Below are positions 1-6,388 of a DNA stretch of 7,613 bases, piece after piece. Position 1 is the stretch's first letter, and each line of letters opens with the position of its first letter. Below the pieces are notes generated by a model. It worked only from the letters and a program-made list of their open reading frames with translations, did no database searches and was not told where the DNA came from. The stretch covers positions 1 to 7,613 of the forward strand of contig JAUWEU010000035.1 in assembly GCA_030608125.1 (NCBI GenBank), given 5' to 3'. Source of the stretch: Dehalococcoidia bacterium. Lineage in GTDB: Bacteria > Chloroflexota > Dehalococcoidia > Dehalococcoidales > W498. Made by a program: the position numbers and the translations under genes.

Positions 1-1109
1 TAAATGCTGACAATTAGTTCTCCTTCACGCTTTAATGCCTGGATAGTGTCGATGAGCTTTTGGCACTCGGGCATGGTGCGGGGTGCAATGCGGACATACT
101 CTGGCAAGCCAAAGGAAGCACAATCGCGAACCATGATGCCATGCCGTAACAAAGCATTTCGGAAGCTTTTGCCATCGCCCACCTTTACCAAGAAAAAATT
201 CGTCTTTGATGGCAGTAATTCAAAGCCGATTTGGCTAAGCTCGTCTATCAGAAACTGCTTTGCCTGTCTAATCTTTGACTCACACCGCTTAAGATACTCG
301 GTATCCTTTAGAGCGATAACCCCTGCCTTTTGAGCCACTACATTAACATTCCACGGCAGGCGGACGCGGTGCAGAGCATCAATAATCTCCTGATGGGCAA
401 CAGCGTAACCAAGACGCAGCCCAGCTAAAGCATAGTCCTTGGTCATAGAACGCAAAACAATCACATTGTTCCGGAGAATTAGGCCGGTAGAAGACCAGCT
501 TCCCTCAGTAAAGGCGATGTATGCCTCATCCAGGACGAGCAGGCAGTCAACACAGGCATCTAAAATCATCTCAACCTCTTGCTTGGAGAGGTATTGCCCA
601 GTAGGATTGCTAGGATTACAGATAAAAATCCCTTTAGGGCGGTGTTGCCTGATAAGGCTGGCTGTTTCTTCTATTCTCGGGGCAAAGTTCTCCTCTGCCC
701 TCCCCCATTGCTCAAAAACCTCCGAACCCATGATTTGGCAGGCAATCTTGTATTCACCAAAGGTTGGCTCGAGAATCAGGACTGAATCTCCGTGTCCGAA
801 GTAAGTCAAAGGGATGAGACGGATAAGCTCCATGGCACCACTTCCCGCCAGGATGTTACCCGGTGCCACCCCCAGTTTTTCCGAAAGACACTGCCTAAGT
901 TCGGTTGCCTCTGAATCGGGATAGTGGTCAATGGCGATAGTACTAAAGATTTCCTTTACCCCAGGTGGGGGCATAAACGGGTTAGTGTTGACACTAAAGT
1001 CGAGAACTTCATCAGGAGTAAGCCCCATGGCTTTCAGCTCAGTCCAATTTGGTCCGCCGTGGGGACAGATTTTCAGGTTTTCTACCTCGGGTTTAAGATG
1101 TAAGGACAA
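1..1109 (-). CDS. cobD: Threonine-phosphate decarboxylase CobD, 3' end cut by window edge
   Basis: PLP-dependent fold-type I aminotransferase-like enzyme. CobD decarboxylates L-threonine O-3-phosphate to (R)-1-aminopropan-2-ol O-2-phosphate, the linker that CbiB joins to the corrin ring. The frame runs 369 codons from TTG at 1109 to the window edge with no stop. Visible motifs: HGG near residue 17 and DFSVNTNP at 37-44, both typical of CobD; NPSNPTG at 165-171; LDEAY at 193-197; the PLP lysine K224 in SMTKDYALAGLRLGY; and the substrate-binding arginine region YVRIAPRT at 339-346. Family length is about 360, so only a few residues should be missing. The start overlaps the end of cbiB by 17 bp and has GGAGGG seven bases upstream. 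An in-frame TTG at 1115 is possible but too close to that site. HisC is the main alternative by sequence; the overlap with cbiB favours CobD. Confidence 0.88.
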   Translation of the reverse strand, partial: MSLHLKPEVENLKICPHGGPNWTELKAMGLTPDEVLDFSVNTNPFMPPPGVKEIFSTIAIDHYPDSEATELRQCLSEKLGVAPGNILAGSGAMELIRLIPLTYFGHGDSVLILEPTFGEYKIACQIMGSEVFEQWGRAEENFAPRIEETASLIRQHRPKGIFICNPSNPTGQYLSKQEVEMILDACVDCLLVLDEAYIAFTEGSWSSTGLILRNNVIVLRSMTKDYALAGLRLGYAVAHQEIIDALHRVRLPWNVNVVAQKAGVIALKDTEYLKRCESKIRQAKQFLIDELSQIGFELLPSKTNFFLVKVGDGKSFRNALLRHGIMVRDCASFGLPEYVRIAPRTMPECQKLIDTIQALKREGELIVSI

Positions 1110-2052
1110 AGCCAATCCCTCCTACTATAAAACATATTATGACCCAAGTCAGTACTGCTATCAGCATTAGCTTTAAAGCAGCATCAATGGTCTCTGGCAC
1201 TAGACGGGCATTTGCCTTGCCTACTCTATAGTGCCCAACCTTTTCCAGTTGCACGCTGAGCCCACCAGCCATCGCCGCTATAGGCCAGCCAGCGTTGGGG
1301 CTCTCAGTTTTGGAATGCTCACCGAGCGCAGCCTGCCACGAGGTTTGAGCACCTCTTCTCGACAAAAAAGTAGCTAAAGCCAGGAGTAGCGCCGTCAGCC
1401 TAGCTGGTATAAAATTAAGCACATCATCCAACCTGCTGGCAAACTTGCCTAAATACTCATATTTCCGGTGATAGCCTACCATAGCATCCAGGGTATTGAC
1501 TACCCGATAGGCAACGGCTCCTAGGACACCAAAGAGCCCTGGAACACCAAATAGCAAAGGGAGTAAAAAATAGAAGAGAGGGGCAACAAAGCTGTCGCAG
1601 GTGCTCTCGGCCACTGACTCCACGGTAGCCGACACAAGCAACGGCTTGGGCAAATCCTGGGTATCACGACTGACCAATGAGCGTAGCTCAAAGCGTGCTT
1701 CGTCCAGTTTCTCCTTCAGCAGAAGTCTCTTGACCCTGAGCGCTGCCTGCCGCAATTCCCTCAGGGAAAAGGTGCATTTGAGGAGCACAGCCCCCACAAT
1801 CACATATACCACAAAATTAAGGCTCTCTAGATAAAAGAGCATAAAATAAGCAGGAGCCGTGAACAGCCCTACCATGAGCAGGGTTATCGCCGACCCATAG
1901 AGAAACTGAACGAATGGGGAACGACCAACATTAACCCTTTCCAATAATGAAATGACCTTCCCCATCCATACCACGGGGTGAATAACACGAGGTGGTTCAC
2001 CCAGAGCCAAATCAATCACTAGGGCTAGAGACAATAGGAGTAGAATCTCCAC
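1093..2052 (-). CDS. cbiB: Adenosylcobinamide-phosphate synthase CbiB
   Basis: Integral membrane enzyme of the late B12 pathway. It amidates adenosylcobyric acid with aminopropanol (phosphate) to give adenosylcobinamide (phosphate). It is 319 residues, the usual family length. Conserved blocks are all present: D14 to G31 with GEPP and HPVVWMG; SRDTQDLP at 128-135; ATVESVAEST at 142-151; YRVVNTLDAMVGY at 182-194; and SPNAGWPIAAMAGGL at 251-265. Hydrophobic segments lie near residues 1-17, 53-73, 76-92, 155-180, 217-230 and 295-316. The start is GTG. The nearest G-rich ribosome-binding stretch (2068-2072) is 15 bases away, unusually far, and a 7-codon ghost of the btuD end stops 5 bases upstream, so initiation may depend on coupling. 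The first 26 codons lie inside a direct repeat. The product feeds on the corrinoid imported by BtuFCD, and cobD follows with an overlap. Confidence 0.93.
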   Translation of the reverse strand: MEILLLLSLALVIDLALGEPPRVIHPVVWMGKVISLLERVNVGRSPFVQFLYGSAITLLMVGLFTAPAYFMLFYLESLNFVVYVIVGAVLLKCTFSLRELRQAALRVKRLLLKEKLDEARFELRSLVSRDTQDLPKPLLVSATVESVAESTCDSFVAPLFYFLLPLLFGVPGLFGVLGAVAYRVVNTLDAMVGYHRKYEYLGKFASRLDDVLNFIPARLTALLLALATFLSRRGAQTSWQAALGEHSKTESPNAGWPIAAMAGGLSVQLEKVGHYRVGKANARLVPETIDAALKLMLIAVLTWVIICFIVGGIGFVLTS

Positions 2053-2088
2053 AACCGTTAAACTATACCCCCTTCTATCATACCTCTG
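1975..2088. repeat. 114-bp direct repeat, copy A (btuD end / cbiB start junction)
   Basis: This copy matches 2884-2997 at a constant offset of 909 bp with no gap. I count 12 mismatches, all between 1984 and 2032; the 56 bases from 2033 to 2088 are identical. On the minus strand the copy holds a ghost of the last codons of btuD (peptide RGMIEGGIV then TAA at 2058-2060), a 5-base gap, and the true first 26 codons of cbiB. It ends where the cbiB reading becomes specific to the intact gene (after the codons for HP). Confidence 0.95.
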
Positions 2089-2107
2089 TCCCCATCCAAT
2101 CCATCAT

Positions 2108-2842
2108 CTAATTCCCCTCCACTTTAAAGAGGCTCAATATACCATGGCACCGGCACGAAGTGCCAATGGCTAATGAATAGGGTGGAGTGAGACTTGCCAG
2201 ATACTTTAATGTCTTTTCCACCTCTGCACCCGGTACTCCTCCCACCCCATCAAATTGACGACTTACAAAAATCTTATAGCAATCGACTGCCTCGGAGGCT
2301 GAGAATTCAAGAAGTGCATACATGGGAGCCGGTTTCTTGCGTTTGGTCACCGGACATATCCCGAGTTGAGAACAACCCGCCTCGCACTTCATCCCTTCCG
2401 CCATATAACTCGTCACGAGAATCCCAGACTTCTCATCTGCGCTCAGGACCAACCTGTGAGGTAAACCGGCTAGAACCTCGCTCAATAAACCTCCACCACT
2501 AGCCACTTTAAGCCCTCTTGCCGTTAACCAACTCTTAACCAATTTGCCCAGTGAATGCCCCGGGACAGCAGGGATAATCCATTGCGGCACCTCTCCTTCC
2601 AGGATGCTGAACAAGATTTCCATGGCATCACCAACAATGAGCGATACTTGTCCCGCTTCTGTAGTTTCTTGTCCAGTCAATACAATATCGACTATTTCCC
2701 TGGCAGCGCAATCTGGATTTGTATCTATTATTATTGTCCTGGCTCTGCATTCCTTGCCCAGCCTGGCTGCTTTGGCTCCGAAATAGCCTCCACCAAGACA
2801 TACTAAGAGCTTTCCTTCCTTGATAACGGTATGTTTGACCAT
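2108..2842 (-). CDS. Unrecognised protein, Rossmann-like N-terminus and Cys-rich C-terminus, in B12 operon
   Basis: A 244-residue protein I cannot assign to a named family. The N-terminus has a nucleotide-binding look: beta strand LLVCL, glycine loop GGGYFGAKAAR at 17-27, then IIIDTNPD at 37-44 with an acidic residue at the end of the second strand, as in NAD(P)-binding or TrkA-N folds. A central block has PAVPGHSLGKL at 91-101 and ASGGGLLSEV at 114-123. The C-terminal third carries a cysteine cluster: C153-x3-C157-x5-C163 followed by PVTKRKKPAPMY, and a terminal CRCH at 230-233, suggesting a metal or Fe-S site. No signal peptide or membrane segment is visible, so it should be cytoplasmic. 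The start is ATG with AAAGGAGG just upstream, and it overlaps the stop of a cbiB remnant (TAATG). Its place between btuD and cbiB suggests a role in corrinoid handling, but this is inference. It does not show CbiZ, CobU or CobS features. Confidence 0.75.
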   Translation of the reverse strand: MVKHTVIKEGKLLVCLGGGYFGAKAARLGKECRARTIIIDTNPDCAAREIVDIVLTGQETTEAGQVSLIVGDAMEILFSILEGEVPQWIIPAVPGHSLGKLVKSWLTARGLKVASGGGLLSEVLAGLPHRLVLSADEKSGILVTSYMAEGMKCEAGCSQLGICPVTKRKKPAPMYALLEFSASEAVDCYKIFVSRQFDGVGGVPGAEVEKTLKYLASLTPPYSLAIGTSCRCHGILSLFKVEGN

Positions 2843-2961
2843 TATCCTCCTTTGTGCCTTCCAGCCGGCGATTTGAAGAGTTTGGGGTGAATGATACGTG
2901 GCAGTTCAGCCAAAACTAAATAAATAACTAGGGCTAGAGATAATAGGAGTAGAATCTCCAC
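2842..2961 (-). pseudogene. Remnant of cbiB N-terminus (39 codons), open and possibly translated
   Basis: Five bases after the btuD stop, GTG at 2961 opens a 39-codon frame whose first 26 codons match the start of cbiB without gaps. Five codon changes are synonymous and five alter the residue: D14Y, A16V, G18A, P20L and V23I. D14, G18 and P20 belong to the conserved DxxxGEPP signature of CbiB, so the CbiB function is gone. Homology ends after HP; the last 13 codons are unrelated. The stop overlaps the start of the 244-residue gene as TAATG, so translation of this piece could couple btuD to that gene. The peptide would be a single hydrophobic helix (residues 3-18) with a short basic tail. It is most simply a duplication scar. 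A selected small membrane peptide or a coupling leader is possible. Confidence 0.8.
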
Positions 2962-2997
2962 AACCGTTAAACTATACCCCCTTCTATCATACCTCTG
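2884..2997. repeat. 114-bp direct repeat, copy B (btuD end / truncated cbiB start)
   Basis: Partner of 1975-2088. On the minus strand it holds the genuine last ten codons and stop of btuD, a 5-base gap and the degenerate cbiB start. The part shared with the btuD end and the first codons of cbiB (2942-2997) is identical to copy A. The distal 58 bases (2884-2941) differ at 12 positions. Such an uneven distribution suggests either gene conversion of one half or different constraints on the two halves. Confidence 0.95.
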
Positions 2998-3794
2998 GGC
3001 TTGGTATGTTGGCTATTGCCTGCCTTGAGTAGGACAGCGGGGAGACCATTAACCGGATGGGTATAGACACAACCATCAGCTCCGTAGACCTCCTTGATGT
3101 TCCGAGAATTGATGACCTCTCGTGGTGTCCCCTGGGCATGAACTCGCCCGTTATTTATCAGGATTAATCGGTCACAATATTGTGCGGCAAGGTTTAGGTC
3201 ATGAAGAGCAACCACAACCGTCAAATTATTTTCTAGGCAAAGGTTCTTAATCAGGTCAAGGATTTCAACCTGATGCCTGATATCCAAATTCGCCGTCGGC
3301 TCATCTAAAAGGATTGACTTCGGCTCTTGAGTCAGGACGCGAGCAATGACTATGCGCTGTATCTCCCCACCTGAAAGCTCGCCTACCTTTCGTTCGGCAA
3401 GAGAGTGGGTTGCTGTCATCTCCATAGCTCGCCAAGTAATAGCCAGATCTCTTGCCCCTTCATACTGAAGAAGCCCAAGGTGGGGATTCCTCCCCATGAG
3501 CACTACCTCAAAGGCGGTAAAGGCACTAGGCAGGATTGACATCTGAGGGACTACACCGAGCGAGCGAGCTAAATCTCCCCTTGGCATCTTGAATACATCT
3601 TTCCCATCTAAGAGTATCTTCCCCGAATACAGGGATATAACGCGGCTTATAGCCTTGATAATGGTTGATTTGCCGGAGCCGTTCGGTCCGATAAGCCCCA
3701 CCATCTCTCCCGGCATCACCTGAAAGGTTAGGTCTTTCACCACCATATTACGACCGTAGGCAACGCCGACACTTTGTAGTTCTAGTTTAATCAT
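2967..3794 (-). CDS. btuD: Cobalamin/iron-siderophore-type ABC transporter ATP-binding protein BtuD
   Basis: Cytoplasmic ATPase of a BtuFCD type II importer; ATP hydrolysis drives corrinoid import through BtuC. All ABC motifs are visible in 275 residues: Walker A GPNGSGKST at 36-44, Q-loop glutamine Q84 in VVPQ, signature LSGGE at 140-144, Walker B ILLDEP at 161-166, D-loop NLD at 169-171 and H-loop H198 in ALHD. The length is slightly above that of E. coli BtuD because of a C-terminal tail after about residue 240. The last codons (RGMIEGGIV) and the stop lie in the direct repeat shared with the region before cbiB. The ATG start has TGAGGA eight bases upstream, overlapping the btuC stop. FecE/FhuC-type iron transport is the sequence alternative; the B12 riboswitch and cbiB/cobD neighbours support corrinoids. 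Confidence 0.9.
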   Translation of the reverse strand: MIKLELQSVGVAYGRNMVVKDLTFQVMPGEMVGLIGPNGSGKSTIIKAISRVISLYSGKILLDGKDVFKMPRGDLARSLGVVPQMSILPSAFTAFEVVLMGRNPHLGLLQYEGARDLAITWRAMEMTATHSLAERKVGELSGGEIQRIVIARVLTQEPKSILLDEPTANLDIRHQVEILDLIKNLCLENNLTVVVALHDLNLAAQYCDRLILINNGRVHAQGTPREVINSRNIKEVYGADGCVYTHPVNGLPAVLLKAGNSQHTKPRGMIEGGIV

Positions 3795-3805
3795 TTTAGC
3801 TATCC

Positions 3806-4897
3806 TCAGAAGAAAACTGCTCTTTTCTTGCGCCGTAATAAGTAAAGGAAGAAGGGTGCACCGCAGACGGCAGTGATTACCCCTATCGGTATCTCCGTAG
3901 GTGCTAGGACGGTGCGGGCTAAAAGGTCAGCGAGGATTAGGAAAATAGCGCCGCTGAGGACAGACAAGGGTAGTAGGAAGCGGTAATCCGGTCCCCAAAC
4001 CAGGCGCACAGCATGAGGAATGATGATGCCGACAAATCCGATGGTGCCTACGAAAGAAACAGCGGCAGCAGTAATCAGGGTAGCAGCGGCAAGAAGAATG
4101 AGCTTAACCTTTTCTACATTGATTCCTAACTGTTGAGCCTGCTCCTCATCAAGCTGCATTATATTAAGCGAGCGAGAGTAAAGCAAAATGACAGCTACCC
4201 CCACCACCACATAGGGAAGAACAATCTTTGCCTCCGACCACTCGCTTAAGGCGAAACTACCCATAAGCCAAAATATAATTCCATGCATCTTCTCCCCACT
4301 GTTGATTATCAGGTAAGAAACGACTGACCCCCAGAGGGCTCCCAAAGCCACACCGGCTAGGATAAGGGTGGTCACAGGCAGGGTCTTGCCTACCCGAGCC
4401 AGACTATAGACAATGGCTACGCTAATTAGCGCTCCGGTGAAAGCGAGTACCGGGATAATCAGGAAACCCATTCCACGCCAGTCGAAGGGGAGTAAGAAGC
4501 CAATGACGGCTCCTAGCGATGCTCCCTGAGCCACGCCGATAAGGTAGGGGTCAGCTAATGGGTTGCGAAACAGCCCCTGATAAGTAGCCCCAGCTATGGC
4601 TAGGGCAGCACCGACAAGACCTGCTAGAATGACCCTGGGCAAGCGTATTTCCAGAATTATGGTCTCTGTAGTACTCGGCCAGGTAGGAGTTATGTCCACT
4701 AAGGGTAATTGCGAAAGCAGAGTCTGACATATAGTTAAGAAAGGAACTTGAACACTACCAATAGTGATGGCAAATGCCATCACCCCTCCCAGTGCAATCA
4801 AAAGCCCCACAATGGTGTATACCCGGCGGCGCCGACGAGGGAAATGGACGGGCACAGATTGCTCCATGAAAGATGGTTTAAGTTGGTTCAAGGTCAT
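3806..4897 (-). CDS. btuC: Cobalamin ABC transporter permease BtuC (FecCD family)
   Basis: Membrane permease that works as a dimer with BtuD and receives corrinoid from BtuF. The product is 363 residues from the ATG at 4897. A TTG two codons upstream (4903) sits only four bases after AAGGA, whereas the ATG is ten bases from it, so I prefer the ATG. The N-terminus has a basic run (RRRRR) just before the first membrane helix, fitting a cytoplasmic N-terminus. FecCD hallmarks are clear: ALAIAGATYQGLFRNPLADP, then LIGVAQGASLGAVIG, and later VSFVGTIGFVGIIIPHAVR and the C-terminal LADLLARTVLAPTEIPIG followed by the GAPFFLYLLRR end. About ten hydrophobic segments are present, as expected. btuD starts 11 bases downstream. 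Immediately upstream lies the stop of a radical SAM-like fragment, two bases before this ATG. Confidence 0.92.
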   Translation of the reverse strand: MTLNQLKPSFMEQSVPVHFPRRRRRVYTIVGLLIALGGVMAFAITIGSVQVPFLTICQTLLSQLPLVDITPTWPSTTETIILEIRLPRVILAGLVGAALAIAGATYQGLFRNPLADPYLIGVAQGASLGAVIGFLLPFDWRGMGFLIIPVLAFTGALISVAIVYSLARVGKTLPVTTLILAGVALGALWGSVVSYLIINSGEKMHGIIFWLMGSFALSEWSEAKIVLPYVVVGVAVILLYSRSLNIMQLDEEQAQQLGINVEKVKLILLAAATLITAAAVSFVGTIGFVGIIIPHAVRLVWGPDYRFLLPLSVLSGAIFLILADLLARTVLAPTEIPIGVITAVCGAPFFLYLLRRKKRAVFF

Positions 4898-4899
4898 AA

Positions 4900-5127
4900 T
4901 CAAAAATTCCTTAACACCTCAGATTTCAGGTCTTCGTTCCCCTTCAAGCAAGACACATTGGCGAGATACCTTCCGGCTACGGTCATCGCCTTTTCCATCT
5001 CCTCGGGGGTAGGTCGTCGCCAAGGGTTATCACCAGCCAGGATATAGGCATCTATTCGGTAAGGGATAGCCCTGTTTACCCCTCCAATAAACCTGGCTAT
5101 GTTCGCAATTTCTAAAAAGTCAATATA
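4900..5127 (-). pseudogene. C-terminal fragment of a probable radical SAM protein, no start codon
   Basis: The gap between btuF and btuC is not empty. A 75-codon frame lies between an in-frame TAA (5128-5130) and a TGA (4900-4902). The peptide has a protein-like composition and reads as a complete C-terminal end: FLEIANIARFIGGVNRAIPY, then RIDAYILAGDNPWRRPTPEE, a helix with EKAMTVAGRYLANVSC, and a final LKSEVLRNF. The pattern (x)GGVxRAIPYRxxxY followed by PWRRPTPEE and a helix resembles the end of radical SAM enzymes related to pyruvate formate-lyase activating enzymes; this is recall, not a search. There is no ATG, GTG or TTG before the conserved part, and the CxxxCxxC half is absent, so it is a truncated relic. 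Its stop is two bases from the btuC ATG, spacing typical of an operon. This suggests a full gene once sat between btuF and btuC. Confidence 0.6.
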
Positions 5128-5143
5128 TTATAGTAAATATTCA

Positions 5144-6067
5144 TCAGTCCTCTTCAAATAGTTCCGGGTGTATGGATTCAGCGAACTGTTCTAGCGCATC
5201 AACTATCCGTGGTCCGGGGCGTCCAGACAAGTCAGTAAATACTGCATATACCCGGTTGTTAATACGGGCATCCACATTCCTCAATCTCTCCTCGGTTTTG
5301 GCAAACTGAAGAGGTAAATCAACGCCTGTTCCCATACCAGCGCCGGTAATTATCACTTGAGGATTGGCGGCAATGACTGTCTCCAAATTAATCGTGGCAT
5401 AACCAGTGAGGTCGTGGGCAATGTTTATCCCGCCTGCCTTTACAATTAGCTCCTCATGCCAGGTATCTCCCCCAGCTGTCCTCAAGGGGTCATGCCAGGT
5501 AATATAAAAAACCCTTGGTCTTTGAGCCTCTGACAGACCATCTGTCTTGTCAGTTACCGCCTTAATCCGGTTACTCATCTCGGTCACCAACTGGGAAGCC
5601 TCCCCTTCTTTCCCGGTAATCTCCCCAATCAGGGTGATAGATTCCAATATCTCATCAATGGTTTTGGGGTCTAAAGCGAAAACAGTCAGTCCCTTTCCCT
5701 CAAGCGCTAGAATGACCTCTCCCTTGTGAATGCTAGCTACCAGTATCAGGTCGGGCTCAAGGACGACCACCTCCTCTATATTCGGCGTGCTAAAACCGCC
5801 TATGCTGGGTTTCTCTTTAGCCTCTGGTGGGTAATCGCAAAAGTCAGTCACTCCTACTACTTTATCACCCAAGCCCAGAGCAAATAGTATCTCGGTATTG
5901 CCTGAGGCAAGAGAAATAATCCTTTCCGGGACTTTCTCTAATTTGACTACTCTACCTAGTTGGTCTGTCACTTCTATTGGAAATGATACCACCTCGTCGG
6001 CAGGTGGTGCGCAAGCCACAAATAGGCTCAACAAAACAACAAGAATAACTAATGGCTTCAATTTCAT
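5144..6067 (-). CDS. btuF: Cobalamin-binding lipoprotein BtuF
   Basis: Extracytoplasmic corrinoid-binding protein of the importer, class III periplasmic-binding fold (Peripla_BP_2). The product is 307 residues from the ATG at 6067, which has GGAGG nine bases upstream. The open frame extends to a TTG at 6097, but that lies in the terminator T-run and is not a credible start. The N-terminus is a lipoprotein signal: K2 and K4, a hydrophobic core LVILVVLLSLFVA, then the lipidated C19. Mature features typical of the family are EVTDQLGRVV near 32-41, PERIISLASGNTEILFALGL at 47-66, a GxxTPNIEEVVxLEPDLILV block, and a C-terminal segment on ruling out rival placements (RVYAVFTDLSGRPGPRIVDA). It is first in the riboswitch-controlled operon. 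An iron-siderophore binding protein is the alternative, disfavoured by the riboswitch. Confidence 0.9.
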   Translation of the reverse strand: MKLKPLVILVVLLSLFVACAPPADEVVSFPIEVTDQLGRVVKLEKVPERIISLASGNTEILFALGLGDKVVGVTDFCDYPPEAKEKPSIGGFSTPNIEEVVVLEPDLILVASIHKGEVILALEGKGLTVFALDPKTIDEILESITLIGEITGKEGEASQLVTEMSNRIKAVTDKTDGLSEAQRPRVFYITWHDPLRTAGGDTWHEELIVKAGGINIAHDLTGYATINLETVIAANPQVIITGAGMGTGVDLPLQFAKTEERLRNVDARINNRVYAVFTDLSGRPGPRIVDALEQFAESIHPELFEED

Positions 6068-6094
6068 AAAATATTGCCTCCAATCTAATTTAAA

Positions 6095-6134
6095 CAAAAA
6101 ATACTAATCCCCTTGCCGCTTGAACAAGGGGATT
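6095..6134 (-). terminator. Intrinsic terminator of the cobalamin riboswitch
   Basis: The minus strand forms a perfect 10-bp stem: AATCCCCTTG (6134-6125) pairs with CAAGGGGATT (6115-6106) around a 9-base loop. It is followed by AGTA and a run of six T (6101-6096). It lies between the aptamer and btuF, 28 bases before the btuF start, as expected for an expression platform that stops transcription when B12 is bound. Confidence 0.9.
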
Positions 6135-6166
6135 ATTGTCCTTTCAAATATGCTCCCGCCCCCTTT
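6109..6166 (-). promoter_or_regulatory. Candidate antiterminator pairing of the riboswitch
   Basis: AAAGGGGG on the minus strand (6166-6159), between aptamer and terminator, is complementary to the CCCCTT (6131-6126 side) in the 5' arm of the terminator stem. Pairing the two would open the terminator hairpin and allow readthrough. The complementarity is visible; its use in the cell is inference, and I did not fold the RNA. Confidence 0.45.
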
Positions 6167-6179
6167 CCCTGCGAAGGTC

Positions 6180-6310
6180 AAGGCTACCCAGAGGTTCGGC
6201 GTTCTGGCTTCTCGCCTCAGGCGAGTCACAGTAGGCGGGACTGCGTCGGACTTTCACCGACTTACTCTCCGGTTACACCTGAACTATGTTCAGGCGCCTC
6301 CAGGCTACTT
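6180..6310 (-). promoter_or_regulatory. Cobalamin riboswitch aptamer upstream of btuF
   Basis: The adenosylcobalamin-type aptamer is recognisable on the minus strand from conserved blocks in the right order: a 7-bp hairpin CCTGAAC/GTTCAGG with a 3-base loop (6294-6278); the core GGTGAAAGTCC (6258-6248); CCCGCCTACTGTGA (6239-6226), which matches the consensus CCCGC-ACTGT; a hairpin CTCGCC/GGCGAG (6225-6211); and the B12 box AAGCCAGAACGCCGAACC (6210-6193). The outer limits are approximate. With the terminator downstream it should act at transcription: corrinoid bound, operon off. It identifies the transporter substrate as a corrinoid. Confidence 0.95.
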
Positions 6311-6328
6311 ATTCAATTTTATTTACAT

Positions 6329-6357
6329 ATAATACAGGAAATTGGAGAAAAATGCAA
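6329..6357 (-). promoter_or_regulatory. Sigma-70-type promoter of the btuF operon
   Basis: The minus strand shows TTGCAT (6357-6352) and TATTAT (6334-6329) separated by exactly 17 bases, a good match to -35 and -10 consensus. Transcription would start near 6322, about 12 bases before the first aptamer element. No other candidate of similar quality lies in the region. Confidence 0.75.
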
Positions 6358-6388
6358 GTTGCTGATTAACTTGATATTTTAGGTCAAA

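Noticed and set aside
4..804. Plus-strand open frames opposite the first gene (4-333 and 439-804)
   Set aside because: The minus strand carries an unbroken aminotransferase with all motifs; the plus-strand peptides show no domain-like pattern.
2108..2842. CbiZ (adenosylcobinamide amidohydrolase), expected in some corrinoid salvage clusters at this place
   Set aside because: The protein has a similar length, but the glycine-loop N-terminus and cysteine cluster do not match what I know of CbiZ.
5127..5132. TATAAT on the minus strand between btuF and btuC as an internal promoter
   Set aside because: The best -35 candidate (TTGAAG) is 19 bases away and weak; the tract is AT-rich, so the match is likely chance.
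6068..6097. Upstream extension of btuF to a TTG at 6097
   Set aside because: The TTG falls in the terminator T-run, and the ATG at 6067 has a good GGAGG and begins a proper signal peptide.
6106..6134. Perfect inverted repeat as an insertion-sequence end or operator
   Set aside because: It is followed by a T-run and sits at the expected expression-platform position of the riboswitch, so a terminator explains it.
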